NCBI RefSeq assembly: GCF_000002235.5
Contig: NW_022145609.1
Span: 29,597,153-29,661,152 of the forward strand
Length of the DNA: 64,000 nt
Direction: 5' to 3'
Source of the DNA: Strongylocentrotus purpuratus
Taxonomy: Eukaryota; Echinodermata; Echinoidea; Camarodonta; Strongylocentrotidae
Within the stretch, counting starts at the first letter, position 1; each line of letters opens with the position of its first letter. A program made the translations under genes and the position numbers. A model generated the notes under the pieces. The model made no database searches. It was given only the letters and a program-made list of their open reading frames with translations, and was not told where the DNA came from. This document shows positions 55,250-64,000 of the stretch, one piece after another.

Positions 55250-58126
55250 AAGAGAGATAGAGAGAGATAGACATACAGAGAGAAAGAGACTTGGAATATT
55301 TTCACTTTCATATCTCCATATTAAGAGTAATGGGATCATTTCGATTTGGATTGTCGTACAATGAGACAGTCTTTTAACAAAATGAAGCACGGGTGTGAAT
55401 ACTTTCATCCATTACCAACGAACCAAGTCTGCTACGTCCATTGTTAATTGTTATCAAGATATCTGAGACATTTCTTTGACCAAGTTGGATTTAGATATGC
55501 CATGAGAGTTTCCCCCGCCACACCAAACCGAATAGTCGATTCAGCTCGGAGCATCCTCAATCAGTTCCTACCAGATATCTACATATACACCGACCATATG
55601 AAAGGACCACAGTCCGGAAAGTAAGTGATTTTATGTACAAGTGTGTATTGTTGATATTGGGGGTCAACTTACTATAAGGGTATTTAATCTTTTTGTCGAC
55701 CCCTCATTCTCCTAATTTGTTTTGTCCAATTGCTTTGTATTGTTTTCTATTGATGATACTCTGTTGTTTATTTAATTTTCTGCAGTGCTTTATAGAGACT
55801 AATAATTTTTTTTTTTTTAAACTGGCGTAAATATTCATAAATGAATGATACACGCCATTAAAATCTAAAACAACAACAACAACATGCAAAATTCTATCTT
55901 GAATAGTTATCTTGAGATAAAAGTGTATGGTTCAATGGAAGGTTAGTGATGTTGTAACTGGCATGTACTGATAGGTCTAATGTTTGCTTATCTACAACCA
56001 TGTGATTTGCTTTATTAGCGGTTTGGAAAAGTAATGATCATCATCATAATAATCATTGCAACTATCATCATCATGATGTATTTTGATGTCAAAACAACTG
56101 AAGTATCAAATATGGGAGTTTACAGATAGCACATGGTGCAAATGACCCCAAATATCCACAGATCTTTTACACAAGGAGAACTTCTACTTTGAGCATCTTA
56201 GAATAATAACTGCCAAAGTCCTAGATGTGCTTCATGAATACCTTTTGTTTGACCTCTTGAAAAGAATACTTCCACCTGCGTATTATAGAATGTACCGTTG
56301 GTGCATAAATGAATAATGTTACATAACTTTCATGAGCGCATATCCAGTATTTATCTCTGTGGGTTTTACCATTTTGGTACAAATGACCTTTATCTGCCCA
56401 TGCACAGATTGTATCTGTAAACTCCCTTATTGGAACATTTTAAGTCTTCCCCCCCCCCCCATCATTTAATGCACATAAAATGATACTTTGTACAAAATAG
56501 AGTTAATAAATGGCAGTGACAAAAATATGATGGAGTATATCTGTGAAGTGGCGACTGCTATAGAATTTGTTTTCCTAATACATCTCAATATTTATTTCAT
56601 GAAGTAAAACATACATATCATTTGGATAAATCCATGATTATTAGAACATTAGCACTAGTGATAACTGACATTACACTCTTTTCATTGTTCAATGTACACA
56701 GGTCTCCTGGTTTTGGGTTGTCGTTGGTTGCCGAGACGACGGAGGGGAACTTCATCTCAGCTGAAACAGCATCTAACAAGGCTGGAGAAGAAGCTAGTAT
56801 TCCTGAAGATCTTGGCAAACAGACAGCTTTGCTACTCATGGAAGAGATATACAGGGTAAGATGTCTAAACACCTGGGGGTGTTTCACAAAGATCCTAAGT
56901 TGAGCTTATCTTTAAGTTGGACTTAACAATTATGGAAAACCTTGAGCATCTATGAAAATATTTTGTAAAAGTTTTTTTAAATGGCATAAGATGTTGATTC
57001 AAATCATTCATATTTTCTATATCAAGGAGATGTCATGTTCTTGTTGTGGAATTTATAAAAATTCAAAAATATTTGAATTTCCACTTTTTAATATATTTAT
57101 TTTAAGGCCACAAATGGCTCTCCATAATTTTAAAGTCTAACTTAGAGTTAAGTTCGACTTAGGATCTTTGTGAAACACCTCCCTGGGACCATATTCATAA
57201 AACCTTACTAAACTAGTTGTCAATTACTTACATTAATTACTTAGGCTGTAGTTAATAGCTGTCATAACTGTTTCCCTAAACATCCAATTCATTTATTTGT
57301 CATTGATTTTAAAATGTGATGTTTTACAGTGGAAAATAAATGATATGATTTATTTCATACCATTCCATTCTTCTTTTTGATGCAGGGTGGGTGTGTAGAC
57401 TCCAGACACCAGTCACTCGCTTTGTTATTAATGACATTAGGTCAAGGAGACGTCTCAAAGATTGTTACAGGGCCCCTCTCACCTTACACGTAAGTCTACC
57501 AAGATAAATCTACAGTATCGGAACATTATTTCACGAAAGCGTCACAAGTACATGTGTTAAACTTAATACACTTATTCAATGGGTTGTTGGCAAACTTGAT
57601 CTTATTACAGGTTCCGTGAAATGCTAACATATTTAGAATGCTGCCTGAGCTTAGGCTTGACTACATAACTCTGAAATAAGCTACATTGTGACAAGCGTTC
57701 AATTAAACATATAGCTTTAGAAGTGATTAAATAACTTTTTTTAATACAGTGTACATGTATATATATTTGCGATGTGTATTTGTAAATTTTTTCATAAAAA
57801 AAAAGTGATTACTCTAGTCAGAAAGATCAACAATAAGTCACAGACTTCCCCCAAATTTAGGTGTGTTTTGGTGCCCTATTTGCAAAACAAATGTAATGAG
57901 TACATGATAAATAGAAATAGAATGATAACTAATGAAAAGTACATGAGATAGTGGTTGTGGCTTCAAGCAAATTTGATAAGTCGCAAATATAAACACCTGA
58001 TTTGCAACAAAAAAAATTCACTCAAAAAATATTGGCTTAAACAGTAAGTCTTGGTTATGCACAGTTTCATTTTGTACCTTACCTTACCATAAAGGAAAAC
58101 TTAGCTTTCAGGATATGCCCCCCCCC

Positions 58127-58190
<64 letters not shown>

Positions 58191-58715
58191 ATCTCTCTAT
58201 TTCTCTCCCCCTCTCTCTATTTCTCTCCCCCTCTCTCTCTCTCCTTACTATTTCGCTCTTCAATCTAATCTCCTTTCGAACCCTTTCTCTCTTCTCTATC
58301 TGTCGACTCCTTTCTTAGGTTTTCCCTATTATTACATACCCTGTAATACATGTATATTTATGCCTTTTGTTATGTCATGACTCTTGTATGATTTTATGTA
58401 CATTTATGTGATGTATATATATGCCTAAGTGTTTATCAATCATTGTAACTACATTGTATTTTGTCTATGTGCCGCCAGTGGAGGCCAATTTTCTATGATT
58501 TGAATATGGATCAATAAAAGAATCTATTTGTTTATGTTTGACCCCACAGGATACAGTTCCTCAGGCATCTGAAGGATTTCTTCCGGGTCATGTTCAAGAT
58601 GGAGGTGTTACCTAGTGAGGTCGATGAGGATGGGTCAAAGAGGTCAGGAGGAGACAAAGTGCTCCTCACTTGCATCAGCTCAGGATTTACAAACCTTAGT
58701 AAGACGGTCATGTGA
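52200..58715 (+). CDS. RCL1: RNA 3'-terminal phosphate cyclase-like protein, 9 exons, 376 aa
   Basis: RCL1 acts in the nucleolar small-subunit processome with the GTPase BMS1 and is needed for early 18S rRNA cleavages (family knowledge). Exons: 52200-52335, 53039-53110, 53305-53480, 54087-54158, 54794-54918, 55495-55620, 56702-56855, 57386-57489, 58550-58715. All introns are GT-AG and phases join to a single frame ending at TGA 58713-58715. The protein is colinear with human RCL1 (373 aa) from memory: GCNFFRQRMVLATLSGK, YQPGLLMGGTFDHDC, LRGVTNDQLDPS, KPGKIKRIRGVA, PDIYIYTDHMKG, KSPGFGLSLVAETT, QSLALLLMTLGQ, GPLSPYT. True cyclases have a catalytic His near the last block; here SPYT stands instead, as in RCL1, so cyclase activity is not expected. 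Introns hold two MITEs, GA repeats and a possible LINE tail. Confidence 0.97.
53537..53684. mobile_element. TTCACAAA-type fold-back MITE, RCL1 intron 3
   Basis: GGGGGGCGTTTCACAAA at left and inverted GGGCCCCGTTTCACAAA at right. The inner arms with GACAAATGAC/GTCACTGAT pair loosely. Confidence 0.75.
54205..54480 (-). mobile_element. Possible LINE 3' end with (AAATC)n tail
   Basis: Read on minus it ends in ACCAATAAATCAAATCAAAT and further AAATC units, a pentamer tail as seen on some CR1/L2-like LINEs. No coding motif lies in the preceding ~250 bp. Family not determined. Confidence 0.4.
54631..54660. repeat. Poly-C run in RCL1 intron 4
   Basis: About 30 bases, nearly all C, 130 bp before exon 5. 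Confidence 0.9.
54958..55285. repeat. GA-rich microsatellites, RCL1 intron 5
   Basis: (GA)n runs at 54958-54987 and 55209-55245 with GGGA and AGAT variants between. Confidence 0.95.
56872..57187. mobile_element. TTCACAAA-type MITE, 16 bp after RCL1 exon 7
   Basis: CCTGGGGGTGTTTCACAAAG at left and the inverse of CCCAGGGAGGTGTTTCACAA at right. The arms run about 70 bp (ATCCTAAGT, CTTAA, AATTATGGA). It begins 16 bp downstream of the exon 7 donor. Immediately to its right, ACCATATTCATAAAACCTTA resembles the end of another element. Confidence 0.85.
58118..58310. repeat. (CT)n microsatellite, RCL1 intron 8
   Basis: CT-rich tract following a C run; open frames within are low-complexity. Confidence 0.95.
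58440..58530 (+). mobile_element. Retroelement 3'-end-like sequence
   Basis: GTGGAGGCCAATTTTCTATG then ATGGATCAATAAAAGAATCT resembles the 3' ends of LINEs with an internal AATAAA. It ends about 20 bp before exon 9. Weak, no coding part. Confidence 0.3.
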
Positions 58716-61270
58716 ATACTGACTGTTCATGACATACGTATACATGTGCTAAAGCCAGTTCTATGGCTTTAAAAGCAGAGAGCTGAAATCATGAGCTCAA
58801 AGATCACGAGAGTTTTGGGGTAAGACCGACCCCAACCCGAGGATACTGAAAGCCTGAACTTAACTGAGCATGGACCCCTTTAGCTTACATGGAGAATGGC
58901 TACTCTTTGGATCTCTGATGCAAACTTTGTTTTGGGATTCACCTCTAGCCCAGTTCTAAAGCCTTAGACCAGGCATCTGCAGATGGTCATGTTTCTACTG
59001 CATTCCTTCTTTAATGTGTAGTTGGAAACACATTAGAGCTACACTTATTTATGGCATGTGTTGGTGATGACTTTGGAAGTAACATGGTGCAGGCAAGCAA
59101 GATTGAGGTCGTAAATGGTAGCGGAACTTTAAATTATGAATTGGCAAATGAGGAAAAGATAGAGAGGAATGCAGAGATGAGGCACTTCAGATCTAAAAGA
59201 AACTAAGTTGTGTGTCAAGTCAACATCTATGTCTTCAATCACAGTATTGAATTTATCATGTCTATAAAAGAAGTGGAATTCCAAAATATTGGCCTACACA
59301 GAAAATTGAGTACATGTACATGGAATTGGAATTATATTCTCCAAAATTACCTTTTTAAAATCATTTTTATGCCTTGCCATTTTCAAATAGTAACTTAGCT
59401 CCTCATGTGGGCAAGTGCAAGGTATTTGGTCACTTGGAATAGTGTTCCATACGTAACCAAATATTATGATATCATGAACATGAATTGACATGAGAAGTAT
59501 CATTAACTTGTATTTGATCTGATCCAAGCTCAAGTAGTGTTTCCTAACTTTTAGTCATCAGATATAGCAACTTGTCCATGAAGTGAGCAGATTGCACTTT
59601 TATAGAGACAGTGTTTCAACAAAAGTCAAGAAATTACTTTGACCTCATCTTTTTAATAAAAGTACATCGAAAAATATACAGGCAATATTGCATGTCATTT
59701 TCATTTTTCTGGGAGCAAGAGAGAAGAAGATAGAGTTAGAGAAGAATAGGTCTTGGAAGTCGAGAGAGGATCAATAGGAGACAAGAAGAACATAGAAGAT
59801 GTTTTGATATTACAGAATGAGAGAGGGAGGGAGAGAGAGAGAGAGACAGAGAGAGAGATACTGAGAAAGAGAGAGAAAGAGAGAAAATAGATAGGGATGA
59901 AAGAGAGAAAGAGAGATAGCATAAGAAGGTGATAATACTTGAATAATAAATACCAGTACGTGAAAAGAAGAGGAATATATTTAGCAAAAGATAAGTGGTT
60001 GGATAAGATGATTTATTTTGGTTGTGTATCTGCCTTGTTCTTTTAATTTTTTTTAAATGACGTAATATTTATTAACACAGAGGCCAGTGTAATATGTTGT
60101 GTGTATTACTGTTGTTTCTCGCAGTTGCCAGTCATTTATGTGTAACACCAAAAAAATTGTGTTATACCATTTCATATCTGAATGAGCCTTGAATGATTTT
60201 ATATTTTGGTTATCTTAACTTTTCTTTCATATCTTGTAACCTGTCATATAACATACAAGAATACAACTACATCATCACACTATATACAAAGAGTCTCACA
60301 ATAAAATGTATTTCTACTTCACCATATTTTATTAATATAATAGTAAATAGGGTAGGAAGCTATGAACATATACAGACATGGCTGTACAAACATACATACT
60401 TACAAACATATACATGTAAATAATCAGTGATTGTAGAAAATGCTGATATATATGCTGCTCAAGAGCAGAATGTGCGTATTTATCCTGGCAAATAAAAACC
60501 TCCCACAAAAACCATCTATACATCTCGACAGCATCAATCTGCTATTCAACAGAAACCATCAAAAGTATTCTACAAATAATGATATTGCCATCAAAAGTGT
60601 GATATATTTCATCTAATTATTACATTGAATAATAATTTATTAAGATATCTCATTCAAATATAAAAAAGTTTCAGTCTATGGAAGCCAATAATTATACATC
60701 TGTATGAATTGTGTCATGTGACACGGTCAAATAACTCATTCTCCATCTGAATTGAATAGATAATCTACAATGTAACAATAACATAATTTGGGCACATGTC
60801 TGGCAAAAGTTTGATTTCTACTTTGTCCGTTGGGCTTACTGCAAACGGGGAGATCACCTTCTTTAAAGTATCTGGCAATCATTCAAATATTCCTCCAATG
60901 TAATCAAACCATAATAAAACATATCAACATATTAAATGACATCAGATTCAGAACAGGTTGCAAATGGATGTCAAGATTTTGAGGTAAACATTACAATTAT
61001 GTATTAATAGCATTGACAGGATTCTTCTTAAGAAACTTCTTAAGAATGAAATAAAATATGAGTTATTCATCATTTAAGGTAAATGCTGCCCTCCAAATGT
61101 TATGGTATTGCTATTGTTTTATTACTATACATTGATAAATACATGTACAAAACTATTTCTCTTTTATTAAAATAATGGATGTTACTAGTATGTAATGATC
61201 TACATACAATATACATGAACATCTACAGTTAACAACTAAATTATTCATACCCTTACCAAGTCTTGCAACT
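58716..61270. other. RCL1 3' UTR and flank
   Basis: No gene recognised. Candidate polyadenylation signals AATAAA at about 59654 and 60302. A GA microsatellite lies at 59818-59925. The rest is AT-rich unique-looking DNA. Confidence 0.45.
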
Positions 61271-61280
61271 TTTTAAGTGT

Positions 61281-61798
61281 CGTAATTAACGGTGTATAAA
61301 CCGCCCTCGTCTATTAACCGCACCCCTCTTTTTCGCCCTAAATTTTTTTTTTTTTGCCAACTCTGTCGGCAGCAAGCCAGGTCCGTGTTAAAAAACCTAC
61401 GCGGGAAGGCCTTTCATTTAACTGCGAGGTGCAGCTGAATGTGTAAAATCATTAATGTAAATTTTAAAAAACTGTAGAGGACCTAGGATAGAACCTTGTG
61501 GAAAGCCGTGTAATAGAAGAAAAATTGGAGGAATTATTATTATAACCTACATATTGAGATCTATCAGAGAGATTACTTTCAAACCAAGATGACAAAAAAA
61601 TTTGAGTGTTGTTTTAGTTTCCGAGTGGTGAGTCAACACACCGATTACTGAGCTGGGAGACATCGCCAGGTGAAGGGGCATAAACTTTTCTTTTTTTTAA
61701 TTCATTTTTTTTTTTGGTGTACCGTGTATAAACTGCACCCCCGTCTTTGAATTTTTTTCGGCGGCAAAAAAGGTGCGGTTTATACAACGTTAATTACG
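61281..61798. mobile_element. 518-bp inverted-repeat element carrying LINE RT fragment
   Basis: Ends CGTAATTAACGGTGTATAAA and the inverse of CGTAATTAACGTTGTATAAA, continuing CCGC. A third related motif (GTGTATAAACTGCACCCCC) lies inside near 61724. The middle contains non-LTR reverse-transcriptase sequence. No clear target duplication. Confidence 0.82.
61437..61610 (-). pseudogene. LINE reverse-transcriptase fragment
   Basis: On minus: WFESNLSDRSQYVGYNNNSS, then after a small frame change GFPQGSILGPL and IYINDF, the RT fingers/palm motifs of CR1/Jockey-type LINEs (family usually GVPQGSxLGPLLFxIYINDL). About 60 residues are kept with one frame change. Confidence 0.8.
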
Positions 61799-62349
61799 GG
61801 ATGTGAAACATGGATTTGTCCCGATTCACGTTTCTTGAGAATGGGGCATATTAAAGCTTACCAGTATATTGAAAAATATTTGATAAAGGCTCTAATTCAA
61901 CCAGTCCACCTTTCATTCTTAAGTTAAGAACAAAAAACAGAAACAAAAATATCGACTTTAAAAGGGGTATGAATAATTTAGTTGTTAACTGCCGCATTCC
62001 AAACTCAACATAAATATTGATAAAGTCTACCTCTAACCACTATATCCTACCCTCTTGAAGTGATCCTCAGAAATAGGAAGGTTTCCATGGATACAAGAAA
62101 TATTGGCACAATTTCTTGCTTTATTCCTCTCAAAAGGAGTACTTTCAACATATAATATGTATTTTACATAAATACTAAATGAACACAAACATTGCACTTG
62201 GTGTAACCTATATATTAAACATAAAAAATACATACATCTACTCATAAATAAATCTAGATCTGAAAATTACTGAATGAACTTAAGAAAAATACAATAGGAG
62301 TAGTCTGACATGAGAATACCTCTCTTAATTATTAGGCAGTTGAGGCAAG

Positions 62350-62665
62350 AGAGAGAGAGAGTTAGAAACGTAAAGAGATAGGGACGATGAGTAAGAGAAA
62401 GCGAGAGATAGGGATTAATAGTAAGAGAGAGAGAAAAGAGAGAGAGAGAAAGAAAGAAAGAGAGAGATAGGGATGGAGAAAGAAAGAAAGAGAGAGATAG
62501 GGATGGAGAGAGAAAGAAAGAGAAAGGGACGGAGAGAGAGAGAAAGAAAGAGAGAAATAGGGATGGAGAAAGAAAGAAAGAGAAAGGGATGGAGAGAAAG
62601 AGTAAGAGAGAGAAAGAGAGGTGGGAAAGTAAAGAAGGAAAAGAGAGAGAGAGAGAGAGGGGATG
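62350..62665. repeat. GA-rich tract with GATAGGGATGGAGA units
   Basis: Purine-rich repeats with four or more units of AGAGAGATAGGGATGGAGA-like sequence spaced about 36-60 bp. Long S/L/F and R/E/K open frames are artefacts. Confidence 0.95.
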
Positions 62666-62765
62666 ATCGGTACACGAGACATGTAGCAGACAAAGATAGA
62701 AACAGAAAGATGGGAGGGTAAGAGAAATAATATATTCATCACTAAACAAACATTTCATATACCAG

Positions 62766-63687
62766 CACCGAATTGATTTGTGATGTTTTAACTTTAAGAA
62801 ACAGAATAGAATGCAGTTTTTTCTTCTAAAAAGTGAGTGAATGAACAGTCGCCCAAAATAATAACTCTACACGTTACAGTCTCTCTCCTATCAAGGGGGT
62901 GACCAAGTACATCTTGGATATACACAACATTTCAGCTTAACAGCAATGTTAACCATAATCGCTAGTTTTGGCTATAATAATAATTACAGAGAATCGTGAC
63001 TGCAATTTTGTGTAAGTTGCAATGATTAATAATTAACTTTTAATAACTGATAAAAGGGGAATGAATAATTTGTTTGTTAACTGTATTTTTTGGTTGGAGC
63101 AATGTGCGATTGAAAATAACTAGTCTGTTTTTTTATTAAGTTATATGTGACATTGGCACAGCAAGAGTTATCAAAAATGTAGAAGATGAACCGGACTGGA
63201 CAAGATTTGATCATTAATGTAGTGAAACACCTTGGGATACTGTGTACACTGTTATGCACTATGGATTGAAACCATACACTGCCACACTGTTTGGAGTATA
63301 TGATACAAATGCACTGTTAGCGTGCTAAAGGATGACTGTGGCACTCCATTGTTCATACGATCAGTTGACTGAAGCCGGTAAAGAGTTAAAACATGTACAG
63401 CTCTATAACTGCTACTACTGGAAGACATTCAAGAGAGAAACTTTGAGATTGGAGGATTAACAGCAGAAGGATTATCTTCATAATCAGGTGCCTGGCAGAA
63501 TAGGGTACGCAACTGTATTCCTAACTGACTCCATCTCTTAGAGCCTCTCTGCCAGAGACATGACATCATCATTCATTCTTCATACTTCTATGAACATTTC
63601 TACAAAGTTGAATCGTGTAAAATAGAATAATATACCTCTGTTTCTTTAAATATATCTTTCTTCCACTCTCTTCTGTACTTTATTCTT

Positions 63688-63750
<63 letters not shown>

Positions 63751-64000
63751 CTTTCCCAATCAACCCCTAAACACATTCTAACAGAGTATAACAGATTGAG
63801 AAAGTAGAAGAACATATAATGGCAACTATCTTATCACCAACAAAGCCATCTTTGTTGTTTCATACGACAATTCTTTTCCCATATCACAACAGGAAGAAGA
63901 ATCTCATTGTATATATAAACAAAAAGTTATCTAACTCACATAAAGTTTGAGATGTCTAAGACATGAAAATATGATTTCTAAAAGAAATGATGATAATTCA
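62766..64000. other. Right-edge intergenic DNA
   Basis: No gene, SINE or inverted-repeat element recognised apart from a (CT)n tract at 63690-63755. Confidence 0.45.

Noticed and set aside
62267-62758. 163-codon minus-strand frame
   Set aside because: Mostly GA-repeat translation; flanks show no splice or coding features.
1-64000. CRISPR array or bacterial operon
   Set aside because: No regularly spaced identical repeats with unique spacers; spliced genes show eukaryotic DNA.

Overview
The window is animal nuclear DNA, most likely from a sea urchin. Three host genes can be read: importin-13 (IPO13) on the minus strand, an intronless Toll-like receptor on the minus strand, and the RNA cyclase-like rRNA-processing factor RCL1 on the plus strand. 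All spliced introns follow GT-AG. The sea urchin call rests on four things: an intronless, vertebrate-type (single cysteine cluster) TLR, a type very abundant in sea urchins; tRNA-derived SINE bodies and tails of a kind I recognise from sea urchins; long CT, TCCC and CAT microsatellites; and very many poly-C/poly-G tracts. The poly-C habit recalls Lytechinus, but the species cannot be fixed from this sequence alone.

Layout. Positions 1-28137: IPO13, with 22 coding exons (835 codons) visible; the last 100-odd residues lie beyond the left edge. Its introns are full of short non-autonomous transposons, SINE pieces, tandem duplications and microsatellites. 28138-38130: the IPO13 5' flank (with an RFX-type X-box) and gene-poor DNA with inverted-repeat elements, duplications and hairpins. 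38130-40740: a decayed L1/Tx1-type LINE on the minus strand, interrupted by two small DNA elements. 41.1-42.0 kb: two SINE copies. 42755-45364: the TLR. 45.4-52.1 kb: a tangle of hAT-like elements, poly-C/G tracts and a GC-palindrome minisatellite; one hAT-like element has a perfect 8-bp target duplication and holds a C2H2 zinc-finger relic. 52200-58715: RCL1, 9 exons, 376 aa. 58716-64000: no recognisable gene; it holds an inverted-repeat element that carries a LINE reverse-transcriptase fragment, plus GA/CT tracts.

The three genes do not form a pathway. IPO13 is a karyopherin, RCL1 works in nucleolar 18S rRNA maturation, and the TLR is an innate immune receptor. What links the window is its mobile-element content. 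At least five TTAA-bounded palindromic-ended families are present, several starting TTAAAGG. Seven of the thirty readable introns have a repeat beginning roughly 10-32 bp after the 5' splice site.

All coordinates come from reading the sequence by eye. Family assignments of MITEs and SINEs are by terminal motifs and target duplications only, with no database comparison.
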